Numbered from the stretch's first letter, positions 34,037 to 42,814 are shown. The stretch: 64,000 nt of DNA from Streptomyces sp. AC555_RSS877 (GCF_019049245.1 NZ_JAGMUK010000218.1:124001-188000); one strand, 5' to 3'. Notes: generated from the letters alone by a model not told the origin. Numbers and translations are program-made.

Positions 34037-35614
34037 TCAACGAGCGGGCGACCGGTCGGGCGCGGGAGTGAGCGGCGCGCGGGCCGCGGCCTTCGCGATG
34101 TTGCGCGCCATGCCGCCGAACACCAGGGCGTGGAAGGGGGAGACGGCCCACCAATAGGCGTGCCCCAGCAGCCCGCGGGGGTGGAAGAGGGCCCGCTGGC
34201 GGTAGCGCGTGCGGCCCTCGCGGTGCGCCTTGCCGCCGCTCGCGGAGTCGGTCCCGTCCTCCTCCTCGCCCTCCGTCTCGGCGTACATCTCCAGCCAGGC
34301 CAGACCGGGCAGCCGCATCTCCGCCCGCAGCCGCAGCAGCCGCCCCGGCACGATCTCCTCGACGCGCCAGAAGTCCAGCGAGTCGCCCGCCCGCAGCAGG
34401 GCCGCGTCCCGGCGTCCCCGGCGCAGACCGACCCCGCCGAACAGCCGGTCCAGCCGGCCCCGCACCGCCCAGGCGAGCGGGAACGAGTACCAGCCGTTGT
34501 CCCCGCCGATCCCCTCGATCACCCGCCACAGTGCCTCGCGGGAAGCGTCCACCGACAGCTCCCGGTCGTCCGTGTACAGGCTGCCGCCGGCCCAGTCGGG
34601 GTCGGTGGGCAGCGGATCGCTCGGGGCGCCGGGAACGGAGGCGGACGACCAGCGGGTGGCCACCTGGGCGTCCCGGACGCGTCGCAACGCCAGCCGTACG
34701 GCCTCGTCGAAGCCGACGGGATGGCCGGGCGGATCGGGAACGTACCGGGCGATGTCGTGTTCGTGGCACACCACCTCGTGCCGCAGCGACTCGGTGAGCG
34801 GCCGTGCGATCGCCGCGGGGACCGGGGTCACCAGCCCGACCCAGTGGCTGGAGAGGCCGGGGGTCAGAACGGGGACGGGGACGATGACGCGGCGCGGAAG
34901 CCCGGCGACGGCGGCGTACCTGCTCATCATGTCCCGGTAGGTCAGGATGTCCGGCCCGCCGAGGTCGAAGGCCCGGTTCACGTCGTCCGGCATGCGTGCG
35001 CTGCCGACGAGCGCGCGCAGCACGTCCCGTACCGCCACGGGCTGGATCCGGGTGCGCACCCAGCTCGGGGTGACCATCACCGGCAGCCGCTCGGTGAGGT
35101 AGCGCAGCATCTCGAAGGAGGCCGAGCCGGAGCCGATGACCACCGCGGCCCGCAGCACGGTCGTGGGAACGCCCGAGCCCAGCAGGACGCGGCCCACCTC
35201 GGCGCGGGAACGCAGGTGCGGCGACAGTTCCCGCTCGGGCACGCCCGTGGGCGTGAGGGCGCCGAGGTAGACGATGCGACGCACCCCGGCGGCGCGCGCT
35301 CGCTCGCCGAAGATGCGCGCCGCCTCGCGGTCGGTCTCCTCGAAGCGGCTGCCGGTGCCCAGGGCGTGCACCAGGTAGTAGGCGACGTCGACGTCCCGCA
35401 GCGCCCCGGCGACGGACGTGGCGTCGGTGACGTCCCCACGCACCACCTCCACGTCGTCCGCCCACGGATGGTCGCGCAGCTTTCCGGGGGAGCGGGCCAG
35501 ACAGCGCACCCGATGCCCCTCGGCAAGCAGCTCAGGTACGAGCCGGCCGCCGATGTACCCCGTGGCGCCGGTCACCAGGCAGCGCAGCCCCGGCCCCGGG
35601 TCGTCCGTTCTCAT
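34037..35614 (-). CDS. SDR (NmrA-like) oxidoreductase with C-terminal DUF2867
   Basis: A 525-aa two-domain protein. The N-terminal atypical SDR has CLVTGATGYIGGRLVPELLAEGHR near residue 10 and RIVYLGALTPTG near 110. The C-terminal DUF2867 domain begins about residue 340 (WRVIEGIGGDNGWYSFPLAW) and continues through FWRVEEIVPGRLLRLRAEMR to GLLGHAYWWAVSPFHALVFGGMA. Such fusions are widespread in actinobacteria and unassigned biochemically. The ATG at 35614 has GGGAG about nine bases upstream. The photolyase follows on the same strand and could be cotranscribed. Confidence 0.85.
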   Translation of the reverse strand: MRTDDPGPGLRCLVTGATGYIGGRLVPELLAEGHRVRCLARSPGKLRDHPWADDVEVVRGDVTDATSVAGALRDVDVAYYLVHALGTGSRFEETDREAARIFGERARAAGVRRIVYLGALTPTGVPERELSPHLRSRAEVGRVLLGSGVPTTVLRAAVVIGSGSASFEMLRYLTERLPVMVTPSWVRTRIQPVAVRDVLRALVGSARMPDDVNRAFDLGGPDILTYRDMMSRYAAVAGLPRRVIVPVPVLTPGLSSHWVGLVTPVPAAIARPLTESLRHEVVCHEHDIARYVPDPPGHPVGFDEAVRLALRRVRDAQVATRWSSASVPGAPSDPLPTDPDWAGGSLYTDDRELSVDASREALWRVIEGIGGDNGWYSFPLAWAVRGRLDRLFGGVGLRRGRRDAALLRAGDSLDFWRVEEIVPGRLLRLRAEMRLPGLAWLEMYAETEGEEEDGTDSASGGKAHREGRTRYRQRALFHPRGLLGHAYWWAVSPFHALVFGGMARNIAKAAARAPLTPAPDRSPAR

Positions 35615-35818
35615 CACGCCTCGCTCCCTCGGTATCGGTGTTCCCGTCATCCCTTCCACCGATCGGGCCGAATCGGACGCGGAGATCCGCGTGGGATTCG
35701 ACGGAGGTATCCGGTGGGTTGCGCGGAGCGACACATGCCCAGGCCGTTCGCGGGCAGGCGACTCGTACGAGAGTGGTGATTCTGGAAGTCGAGAGTCGAG
35801 CTGGAGGTGGCTGCCGCT

Positions 35819-35986
35819 ATGGGCGCGAAGGTGTTGGAGCGGTTTCCTGCGGGGGCTCCGCGCGGATCGTGGCCGGCGGAGGAATACGCGGCGGCGCGTC
35901 GCGCCGCGGGCGAACCGGCAAAGGTCGTGATGGACCTGAAGTCGGACGCGTTCCTCGTGGTGGTACCGGCGCACGAAGAGGACTAG
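35819..35986 (+). CDS. Small conserved-looking 55-aa protein
   Basis: A short frame encoding MGAKVLERFPAGAPRGSW, a helical AEEYAAARRAAGEPAKVV and a hydrophobic end MDLKSDAFLVVVPAHEED. GGAGG lies about 12 bases before the ATG at 35819. The amphipathic composition, good codon use and ribosome binding site suggest a real gene. Proteins of this length with an ERFPGGAP-like start and FLVVV end occur in streptomycetes as I recall, but I cannot name a function. It is isolated between the SDR gene and the LysR gene. Confidence 0.6.
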   Translation: MGAKVLERFPAGAPRGSWPAEEYAAARRAAGEPAKVVMDLKSDAFLVVVPAHEED

Positions 35987-36136
35987 TTCCAGGGCCGGAC
36001 CGGCTGATCACGTCGCGGGACATCCGTGGCGCCTCATCGACGCAGACCGGCGTGCCAGCCCCCGCGTCTGCGGCATGATCCGCCGGACAGACCCTGGTCG
36101 AGGCCGGGTTCCGGGGCCTGGCCGGAACGGGCGGGC

Positions 36137-37090
36137 TCAGCGCCCGCCGAGCGTTCCGCCCAGGTCCCGGGCCCGGCGTACGAACACCTCGTACAGGTCC
36201 TGCGCCGCCCGCGGCACCGATTCGGCCTTGCGGCGCTGGAGCATCAGCAGCACCCGGGTCGTGTCGCCCTCGATCGGCCGGCAGGTGATCGTGCCGAGCC
36301 GCGAGCGCAGCGAATGGGGGTCCCCCCGGCCGAAGGCTGGGGGAGGATCCCCGGCCACGCTGAAGTCCGGCAGGACCGTCGCCCCGAGCCCTTCGGCGAC
36401 CATCAGCTTGCCCATCTCAGCGCCGTCGATGGAGTACGAGAAGGCCGCGGCGCGGCCGTCCAGGAGCCGGTGGACATAGCGGTGCATGACATAGCCGGAG
36501 CGCATCGCGATCAGCGGCTCGGCGAGCAGTTCGTCCACCGTCACCGCGGCCCGTGAGGCGAGCGGGCTGTCGGGGCGCACGCACACGACCGGCCGGCCGT
36601 GCAGCAACTGGGTCGACTCGACGCCGGCGGGCACGTCGTCGCCGTCCAGGTGGTTGACCAGGCCGAGGTCGAACCCGCCCTCCGACAAGGCCCGGTGAAT
36701 CTCCGCCTGCTGTGCGCCGACCACCTCGACCTGGGTGACCGGATGCACCGCGCGGAAGTCGCGGACCACGGGGACGAGCAGCGGCACGGTCGCGGCGTTC
36801 ACCGTGCCGGCGCGCACCATACGGCTGATGCGGTGCTGCTCGCCGGCCGCCACCCGCAGCCGGTCCACCGCCTCCAGCACATGCACGGTGTACGGCAGCA
36901 GTTCCCGGCCCTCCGCGCTCATCGTCGCCCCGGACCGTTTGCGCTCCAGGAGGTCGACTCCCGGCTCGCGTTCCAGGTTTCTGACGGTCTCGCTCAACCC
37001 GGGCTGTGACAGGCGCAGTTCCTCCGCCGCTCGGCGCAGGGAACCGAGCCGTGTCACCGCCGCGATGTATTCCAGCTGTTCGGTCCGCAC
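36137..37090 (-). CDS. LysR-family regulator, probably of the sulfur operon
   Basis: A 317-aa LysR protein. The winged helix-turn-helix at the N-terminus reads LGSLRRAAEELRLSQPGLSETVRNLE, and the substrate-binding domain follows from about residue 90. It is divergent from the sulfur-scavenging operon at 37228/37463, the typical position for a CysB/Cbl-like activator, which suggests control by sulfate or cysteine status. The LysR/operon gap contains a leader peptide gene. Near residue 250 a stretch VAGDPPPAFGRGDPH is encoded by an inserted GC-rich repeat, which extends a surface loop in frame. Confidence 0.85.
   Translation of the reverse strand: MRTEQLEYIAAVTRLGSLRRAAEELRLSQPGLSETVRNLEREPGVDLLERKRSGATMSAEGRELLPYTVHVLEAVDRLRVAAGEQHRISRMVRAGTVNAATVPLLVPVVRDFRAVHPVTQVEVVGAQQAEIHRALSEGGFDLGLVNHLDGDDVPAGVESTQLLHGRPVVCVRPDSPLASRAAVTVDELLAEPLIAMRSGYVMHRYVHRLLDGRAAAFSYSIDGAEMGKLMVAEGLGATVLPDFSVAGDPPPAFGRGDPHSLRSRLGTITCRPIEGDTTRVLLMLQRRKAESVPRAAQDLYEVFVRRARDLGGTLGGR
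36315..36352. repeat. GC-rich Streptomyces palindromic repeat inside the LysR gene
   Basis: Read on the plus strand it begins TGGGGGTCCCCCCGGCCGAA, continues with GGCTGGGGGA and ends GGATCCCC. It has runs of G and C that fold back on each other. From memory, near-identical elements are scattered in Streptomyces genomes, mostly between genes. Here it sits inside a coding region, keeps the frame, and adds about 13 residues. Confidence 0.65.
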
Positions 37091-37190
37091 CTCAGCAGAA
37101 TGCGGATGATTTCACGGGCCGTTCAAGGGTTTCCCTGTCGCACGTTCGTGAAATTCAACGGTCCGCGATACGAGACCGGTCGGGTTTTCC

Positions 37191-37220
37191 TTGACGGCCG
37201 TCGCGGCCGACTGCGACGAT
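37191..37220 (+). promoter_or_regulatory. Promoter for the leaderless leader peptide transcript
   Basis: TTGACG (37191-37196) and GACGAT (37215-37220) are 18 bases apart. A start site about seven bases beyond the -10 box would be at the ATG at 37228, giving a leaderless mRNA that starts with the leader peptide. Confidence 0.5.
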
Positions 37221-37227
37221 CGACGGC

Positions 37228-37311
37228 ATGAAGATGCGACTGGACCTCACGCGGCGACGCCATGTCGACCTCGCGCGCGTCTCCAGCGCCTCCTGTTGCT
37301 GCGCGGCCTGA
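37228..37311 (+). CDS. Cysteine-rich leader peptide (putative attenuator)
   Basis: A 27-codon frame, MKMRLDLTRRRHVDL followed by ARVSSASCCCAA and stop, with three consecutive Cys codons (TGT TGC TGC). The MRLDLTRRRHVDLARVSS-type sequence is the hallmark of actinobacterial putative leader peptides placed before sulfur-assimilation operons. In mycobacteria, leaderless poly-Cys uORFs act as cysteine-responsive attenuators. There is no ribosome binding site, and the promoter spacing predicts a leaderless start at 37228 (a second ATG at 37234 is possible). It ends 151 bases before sfnG, leaving room for an alternative RNA fold. Confidence 0.85.
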   Translation: MKMRLDLTRRRHVDLARVSSASCCCAA

Positions 37312-37354
37312 TCCCTCCGATCCGCCGCCGTCCCCTTTGCACGCCGCACCCGCC

Positions 37355-37370
37355 CCTGTCGCCGGACAGG
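37355..37370 (+). promoter_or_regulatory. Hairpin in the leader-sfnG gap, possible attenuator element
   Basis: CCTGTC-GCCG-GACAGG is a perfect 6-bp stem with a four-base loop, 44 bases after the leader peptide stop. Further on, GAATTCGGCG is repeated at 37399 and 37423, and can pair with the flanking CGCC. These could form competing structures that respond to ribosome stalling on the Cys codons. The fold is not computed. Confidence 0.4.
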
Positions 37371-37462
37371 TATGTGCCGCGTTTTCACTTCACCGCCTGA
37401 ATTCGGCGCACGCATGCCTTTCGAATTCGGCGTGACTCCCCGTTCCGCAACAGGAGTTCCGC

Positions 37463-38584
37463 ATGCCCGCAGCACCCCTGCAATTCGCCTACTGGGTCCC
37501 CAACGTCAGCGGCGGCCTCGTCACCAGCAAGATCGAGCAGCGCACCGACTGGGGCTACGACTACAACCGCGAACTCGCCGTTCTCGCCGAGAACAACGGC
37601 TTCGACTACGCCCTCAGCCAGGTCCGTTACATGGCCAGCTACGGCGCCGAGTACCAGCACGAGTCGACCAGCTTCAGCCTCGCCCTGCTGCTCGCCACCG
37701 AGCGCCTGAAGGTCATCGCCGCCGTCCATCCCGGGCTGTGGCACCCCGGAGTCCTCGCCAAGCTCGGCGCCACCGCCGACCACCTGTCGAAGGGCCGCTT
37801 CGCCGTCAACGTCGTCTCCGGCTGGTTCAAGGGCGAGTTCACCGCCCTCGGCGAGCCCTGGCTGGAGCACGACGAGCGCTACCGCCGCTCCGAGGAGTTC
37901 ATCCAGGCCCTGCGCCAGATCTGGACCGAGGACCACACCGAACTCGCCGGTGACTTCTACCGGTTGCGCGACTTCTCCCTCAAGCCCAAACCGCTCAACA
38001 CCCCCGAGCGCCCGCACCCGGAGATCTTCCAGGGCGGCAACTCCACCGCCGCCCGCGCCATGGCCGGCCGCGTCTCGGACTGGTACTTCTCCAACGGCAA
38101 GGACTTCGACGGGGTCGTCGAACAGATCGAGGACGTCCGCAAGTCGGCCGCCGAAGTCGGCCGCCGCCCACCGAAGTTCGGGCTCAACGGCTTCCTCATC
38201 GCCCGCGACACCGAGGCCGAGGCCCGCGACACCCTTCGGGAGATCGTCGCGCAGGCCGACACCGAGGCCGTCGAGGGCTTCGGAGCCGCCGTGAAGCAGG
38301 CGGGGCAGTCCGCCGCCGACGGCAAGGGCATGTGGCAGGACTCCACCTTCGCCGATCTGGTGCAGTACAACGACGGGTTCCGCACCGGTCTGATCGGCAC
38401 CCCGGAGCAGATCGCCGAGCGCATCGTCGCCTACAAGAAGCTCGGCGTCGACCTCTTCCTCCTGGGCTTCCTGCACTACCACGAGGAGGTCGAGTACTTC
38501 GGCCGCCGGGTGCTGCCCCTCGTACGCGAGCTGGAGGCCCGGCTCCCGGGCGCCGAGTCCGCGTCCGTCCACGCCCACGTCTGA
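37463..38584 (+). CDS. sfnG: FMNH2-dependent dimethylsulfone monooxygenase
   Basis: A 373-aa luciferase-like (LLM-class) monooxygenase. It carries the SfnG signature FAYWVPNVSGGLVTSKIEQR at the start and VNVVSGWFKGEFTALGEPWL, HDERYRRSEEFIQALR, IFQGGNSTAARAMAGRVSDW further on. SfnG oxidises dimethylsulfone to methanesulfinate using FMNH2 supplied by a reductase, here the SsuE-like product two genes down. The start is at 37463 with GGAG upstream. It is first in a five-gene sulfur-scavenging operon controlled by the Cys leader peptide and probably the LysR protein. Confidence 0.92.
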   Translation: MPAAPLQFAYWVPNVSGGLVTSKIEQRTDWGYDYNRELAVLAENNGFDYALSQVRYMASYGAEYQHESTSFSLALLLATERLKVIAAVHPGLWHPGVLAKLGATADHLSKGRFAVNVVSGWFKGEFTALGEPWLEHDERYRRSEEFIQALRQIWTEDHTELAGDFYRLRDFSLKPKPLNTPERPHPEIFQGGNSTAARAMAGRVSDWYFSNGKDFDGVVEQIEDVRKSAAEVGRRPPKFGLNGFLIARDTEAEARDTLREIVAQADTEAVEGFGAAVKQAGQSAADGKGMWQDSTFADLVQYNDGFRTGLIGTPEQIAERIVAYKKLGVDLFLLGFLHYHEEVEYFGRRVLPLVRELEARLPGAESASVHAHV

Positions 38585-38631
38585 CCACCCCCACAGCTTC
38601 CGCACCGCACTGCGAGAGAGGTCACCCCCGC

Positions 38632-39849
38632 ATGAGCACCGTCACGCCCACCGACTGGCAGCAGAGCCCCGCCCCGCAGACCGCCGAGGACTGGATCGCC
38701 CGCGCCGCCGAGGTCGCCGCCGTCCTCGCCACCGACGCCGCCGCACGCGACCGGGCCGGCGCCACCCCGTACGCCGAGGTCCGGCTCCTCAAGGACTCCG
38801 GCCTGGTCACCCTGCTCGGCCCCACCGAGCACGGCGGCGCGGGCCAGGACTGGCCGACCGCCTACCGGGTGGTCCGCGAGGTCGCCAAGGCCGACGGCTC
38901 CATCGGCCAACTCCTCGGCTACCACTACCTGTGGAACTGGGCGGCCCGCCTGGTCGGCACCCGCGAACAGTGGGAGCACGTCGAAGCGGAGGCCGCCAAG
39001 AACCGCTGGTTCTTCGGCGGGGCCGTCAACCCCCGAGACAAGGACGTGACCGTCACCGAGGACGGCGACGCCCTCGTCTTCACCGGCCGCAAGTCCTTCT
39101 CCACCGGCAGCAAGGTCTCCGACGTCACCGTCCTCGAAGGCGTCCTGGAAGGCACCGACAGCCACGTCTTCGCGATCGTGCCCTCCGACTCCCAGGGCCT
39201 GACCTTCCACGACGACTGGGACAACATCGGCCAGCGCCTCACCGAGAGCGGCGGCGTCATCCTCGACGGCGTGCGCACGCCGTGGTCCTCGGCGGCCGGC
39301 TACGTCGACAAGGTGTTCCAGCCGCGGACCTACAACACCCTCAACGTCCCCACCATCCAGCTGGTCTTCGTCAACTTCTACCTCGGCATCGCGGGCGGCG
39401 CGCTGGAGACGGCCGCCGCCTACACCCGCACCAAGGCGCGGTCCTGGCTGCACGGCGGCCACGAGCGGGCGGTCGACGAGCCCTACGTCATCGACACCTA
39501 CGGCGACCTCACCGCGAAGCTCTGGGCTGTCGAGGCCCTCGCCGACACCATCGCCGCCGAGGGCCAGAAGCTGCACGACGACCCCGACGCGGTCACCGAA
39601 CAGGCCCGCGGCGACTTCGAGGTCCGGGTCGCCGCGGTCAAGGCCCGCGCCACCGACGTCGCCCTGGAGATCTCGAACCGCATCTTCGAGGTCACCGGCG
39701 CCCGCTCCACGGCCACCGCGGAAGGACTCGACCGCTTCTGGCGCAACGTCCGCACCCACACCCTCCACGACCCCGTCGCCTACAAGCGGCGCGAGGTCGG
39801 CCGCTGGGTCCTCGAAGGCGAACTGCCCGAACCCACCTGGTACTCCTGA
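38632..39849 (+). CDS. DszC/SfnC-like flavin monooxygenase (acyl-CoA dehydrogenase fold)
   Basis: A 405-aa protein of the acyl-CoA dehydrogenase fold, closest in style to dibenzothiophene monooxygenase DszC and SfnC-type sulfur acquisition proteins. Typical segments are LLGPTEHGGAGQDWPTAYRV, the FTGRKSFSTGSKVSD block, and the C-terminal RIFEVTGARSTATAEGLDRF with WRNVRTHTLHDP. It probably uses FMNH2 to oxidise an organosulfur compound rather than acting on acyl-CoA. The ATG at 38632 follows GAGAGAGG. It is second in the operon; the exact substrate is unknown. Confidence 0.85.
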   Translation: MSTVTPTDWQQSPAPQTAEDWIARAAEVAAVLATDAAARDRAGATPYAEVRLLKDSGLVTLLGPTEHGGAGQDWPTAYRVVREVAKADGSIGQLLGYHYLWNWAARLVGTREQWEHVEAEAAKNRWFFGGAVNPRDKDVTVTEDGDALVFTGRKSFSTGSKVSDVTVLEGVLEGTDSHVFAIVPSDSQGLTFHDDWDNIGQRLTESGGVILDGVRTPWSSAAGYVDKVFQPRTYNTLNVPTIQLVFVNFYLGIAGGALETAAAYTRTKARSWLHGGHERAVDEPYVIDTYGDLTAKLWAVEALADTIAAEGQKLHDDPDAVTEQARGDFEVRVAAVKARATDVALEISNRIFEVTGARSTATAEGLDRFWRNVRTHTLHDPVAYKRREVGRWVLEGELPEPTWYS

Positions 39850-39902
39850 CCACCGGGGGCGCCTCCCGAGCGGAGGCGCCCCTCCTCCCCGAAAGAGGAC
39901 CC

Positions 39903-40457
39903 ATGGCCACCGTCCTGTCCGTCTCCGGCAGCCCCTCCGCCTCCTCCCGCACCGCGAAGCTCCTGCGCCACCTCGACGGCCGCCTCGCCGCACAGGGACA
40001 CGAGGTGATCCCGCTCGACGTCCGCACCATCCCGGCCGAGGCCCTGCTCGGCGCCGACTTCCGGCACCCCGCGATCGTCGAGGCCACCGAGCTCTTCGAA
40101 CGTGCCGACGGTCTCGTCATCGGCACCCCCGTCTACAAGGCGGCCTACTCCGGCGTCCTCAAGGCACTCCTCGACCTGCTGCCGCAGTACGCCCTCGCCG
40201 GCAAGACCGTCCTGCCCCTGGCCACGGGCGGTTCGACCGCCCACGTCCTGGCCATCGACTACGCCCTGCGGCCGGTGCTGAGCTCCATGGGCGCGGCACA
40301 CATCGTGCAGGGCTGGTTCACCCTCGACAAGGACATCACCGCCCACGAGGACGGCACCCTCACCGTCGCCCCCACCGCGAGCGAGGCCCTGACCCACGTG
40401 CTCGACCAGTTCTCGACCGCCCTCGGCCGTACGCCCCTGCTGGCCGCGGCGGGCTGA
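39903..40457 (+). CDS. ssuE: NAD(P)H-dependent FMN reductase
   Basis: A 184-aa flavodoxin-like reductase of the SsuE type. The FMN-binding GSPSASSRTAKLLRHL is near residue 9, and the GTPVYKAAYSGVLKALLDLLP motif near 77-97 is diagnostic. It reduces FMN with NAD(P)H and passes FMNH2 to the luciferase-like and DszC-like monooxygenases of the same operon. The ATG at 39903 follows GAAAGAGG. The gene following starts three bases after its stop. Confident family assignment; the symbol is by homology of function in the operon. Confidence 0.9.
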   Translation: MATVLSVSGSPSASSRTAKLLRHLDGRLAAQGHEVIPLDVRTIPAEALLGADFRHPAIVEATELFERADGLVIGTPVYKAAYSGVLKALLDLLPQYALAGKTVLPLATGGSTAHVLAIDYALRPVLSSMGAAHIVQGWFTLDKDITAHEDGTLTVAPTASEALTHVLDQFSTALGRTPLLAAAG

Positions 40458-40460
40458 CCC

Positions 40461-41645
40461 GTGACCGCGAAAGTCGTCGCCGACGACCTGGAGGCCCTGA
40501 CCGTCGCCCGCGCCCTCGCCGACGAGTTCCGCGCCACCGCCTCCGAGCGGGACGCCGAACGCCGGCTGCCCCGGAAGGAGCTGGACCGCCTCACCGCCAC
40601 CGGCCTCCTCGCGGTCACCGTGCCCGCCGAGCACGGGGGAGCGGACGTACGCCAGGAGACCCTCGCCGAGATCTTCCGGCTGCTCGCCTCGGCCGACGCG
40701 AGCCTCGCGCAGATCCCGCAGAGCCACTTCGTGTACGTCAACGTGATCGACCGCCAGGGCACGCCGCAGCAGCGGGAGTTCTTCTTCGGCGAGGTCCTCG
40801 CCGGGCGACGCTTCGGCAACGCCCAGTCGGAGGCGGGCACGCGACACGTCCAGGACATCCGCACCCGCCTGGAACCCCGCCCCGACGGCTCGTACACGCT
40901 GACCGGCGTCAAGCACTACTCCACCGGCGCCCTGTTCGCCGACTGGATCCCGGTGCTCGCCCGCGCCGACGACGACAACCTGCAGGTGGCGTACGTGCCC
41001 CGGGACGCCCCGGGGCTCACGGTGATCGACGACTGGGACGGCATGGGCCAGCGGACGACCGCCAGCGGCACCGTACGCCTGGAGGCGGTACCGGTACCCG
41101 CCGACCGGGTCCTCCCGCACCACCTCACCTTTCAAGGGCCCCAACTCCACGGAGCGGTCGCCCAGTTGCTGCACGCCGCCATCGACGCGGGCATCGCGGG
41201 CGGAGCGCTCGCCGAGGCCGCCGAGTTCGTCCGCACCAGAAGCCGCCCCTGGTTCGAGAGCGGAGTCGAGACGGCCGCCGAGGACCCGCTGCTGATCCAG
41301 CGGTTCGGCGAACTCGCCATCCAGGTACGCGCGTCCGAGGCGCTTCTCCGGGAGGCCGCCCGTGCCGTGGACTCGGCCCGCGCGGACCTCACCGACGACT
41401 CCGCGGCCGAGGCGTCCATCGCGGTCGCCGCGGCCAAGGCGCACGCCGCGCAGACCGCCGTGGAGGTCGGGAGCGCCGTGTTCGAGGTGTCCGGCACCCG
41501 TGCCGCGCTCGACTCCCTCAACCTGCACCGCCACTGGCGCGACGCGCGCACCCACACCCTGCACGACCCGGCCCGCTGGAAGGTCCAGCACCTCGGCAGG
41601 TACGTGCTCACCGGCACGCGGCCGCCGCGCCACGGCCTCCTTTGA
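40461..41645 (+). CDS. sfnB: SfnB-family sulfur acquisition oxidoreductase
   Basis: A 394-aa acyl-CoA-dehydrogenase-fold protein of the SfnB type. Marks are VTVPAEHGGADVRQETLAEI near residue 55, the YTLTGVKHYSTGALFADWIP block, DDWDGMGQRTTASGTVRLE, and the terminal FEVSGTRAALDSLNLHRHW with DARTHTLHDP. It is a flavin-linked oxidoreductase of dimethylsulfide/dimethylsulfone or related sulfur scavenging. The GTG start at 40461 lies three bases from the ssuE stop, so translation is probably coupled. The precise reaction remains unproven for the family. Confidence 0.87.
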   Translation: MTAKVVADDLEALTVARALADEFRATASERDAERRLPRKELDRLTATGLLAVTVPAEHGGADVRQETLAEIFRLLASADASLAQIPQSHFVYVNVIDRQGTPQQREFFFGEVLAGRRFGNAQSEAGTRHVQDIRTRLEPRPDGSYTLTGVKHYSTGALFADWIPVLARADDDNLQVAYVPRDAPGLTVIDDWDGMGQRTTASGTVRLEAVPVPADRVLPHHLTFQGPQLHGAVAQLLHAAIDAGIAGGALAEAAEFVRTRSRPWFESGVETAAEDPLLIQRFGELAIQVRASEALLREAARAVDSARADLTDDSAAEASIAVAAAKAHAAQTAVEVGSAVFEVSGTRAALDSLNLHRHWRDARTHTLHDPARWKVQHLGRYVLTGTRPPRHGLL

Positions 41646-41671
41646 AAGATCTTCCGGAACGGAGACCCCAC

Positions 41672-42814
41672 GTGTCCCTCACCTTCCACTGGTTCCTCCC
41701 CACCAACGGCGACAGCCGCCATGTCGTCGGCGGCGGCCACGGCACCCCGGCCACCGCCTCCGGACGGGACCGGCCCCCGACGGTCGCCTACCTGAGCCAG
41801 ATCGCCCGCGCCGCCGAGGACCTGGGCTTCGAGGGTGCGCTCACCCCCACCGGCGCCTGGTGCGAGGACGCGTGGCTGACCACCGCGATGGTCGCCCAGC
41901 AGAGCGAACGCCTCAAGTTCCTGGTCGCCTTCCGTCCCGGGTTCGTCTCACCGACACTCGCCGCGCAGATGGCCTCCACCTTCCAGCGGCAGACCGGCGG
42001 ACGACTCCTGCTCAACGTCGTCACCGGCGGCGAGAGCCACGAGCAGCGGGCCTACGGCGACTTCCTCGACAAGGACGCGCGGTACCGCCGCACCGGAGAG
42101 TTCCTCGAGATCGTCCGGGGGCTGTGGGAGGGCAAGACCGTCGACCTGCACGGCGAGCACCTTCAGGTCGAGGACGCGAAGCTGGCGCGTGTGCCGGACC
42201 CGGTGCCCCAGGTGTACTTCGGCGGGTCCTCGCCGATCGCCGGCGAGGTCGCCGCGAAGTACGTCGACGTCTACCTCACCTGGGGCGAGCCGCCGGCCCA
42301 GGTCGCCGAGAAGATCGCCTGGGTCAGAGGGCTCGCGGCGAGGCAAGGGCGGACGGTGCGGTTCGGCATCCGGCTGCACGTCATCACCCGGGACACCTCC
42401 GAAGAGGCCTGGGCAGAGGCGCATCGGCTGCTCGACGGGTTCGACGCGGAGACCGTGAAGTCCGTCCAGGCCGGGCTGGCACGCAGCGAGTCCCAGGGGC
42501 AGCAGCGGATGCTCGCGCTGCACGGCGGCAGCCTCGACGGACTGGAGATCCATCCGAACCTGTGGGCCGGTATCGGGCTGGTGCGCGGGGGTGCGGGGAC
42601 CGCGCTGGTGGGCAGTCACGAGGAGGTCGCCGAGCGGATCAAGGAGTATGCGGCGCTCGGCATCGAGGAGTTCGTGCTGTCCGGGTATCCGCATCTGGAG
42701 GAGGCCTACTGGTTCGGCGAAGGGGTGTTGCCGCGGCTGGCCGCGCACGGCGTGTGGCGCCATCCGTTCCGCACGGAGAGTGCCCCCGTGGCGCAGGTGC
42801 CCTTCGCAAGCTGA
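41672..42814 (+). CDS. ssuD: FMNH2-dependent alkanesulfonate monooxygenase
   Basis: A 380-aa LLM-class flavin monooxygenase of the SsuD type. It starts SLTFHWFLPTNGDSRHVVGG, with RLLLNVVTGGESHEQRAYGD, VPQVYFGGSSPIAGEVAAKY, and the C-terminal LSGYPHLEEAYWFGEGVLPRL, characteristic of alkanesulfonate desulfonation. It releases sulfite from sulfonates using FMNH2 from SsuE. GTG 41672 is preferred over 41642 because GGAG lies eight bases before it. It is last in the operon. No ssuABC transport genes are present in the window, so uptake must be by another locus. Confidence 0.92.
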   Translation: MSLTFHWFLPTNGDSRHVVGGGHGTPATASGRDRPPTVAYLSQIARAAEDLGFEGALTPTGAWCEDAWLTTAMVAQQSERLKFLVAFRPGFVSPTLAAQMASTFQRQTGGRLLLNVVTGGESHEQRAYGDFLDKDARYRRTGEFLEIVRGLWEGKTVDLHGEHLQVEDAKLARVPDPVPQVYFGGSSPIAGEVAAKYVDVYLTWGEPPAQVAEKIAWVRGLAARQGRTVRFGIRLHVITRDTSEEAWAEAHRLLDGFDAETVKSVQAGLARSESQGQQRMLALHGGSLDGLEIHPNLWAGIGLVRGGAGTALVGSHEEVAERIKEYAALGIEEFVLSGYPHLEEAYWFGEGVLPRLAAHGVWRHPFRTESAPVAQVPFAS

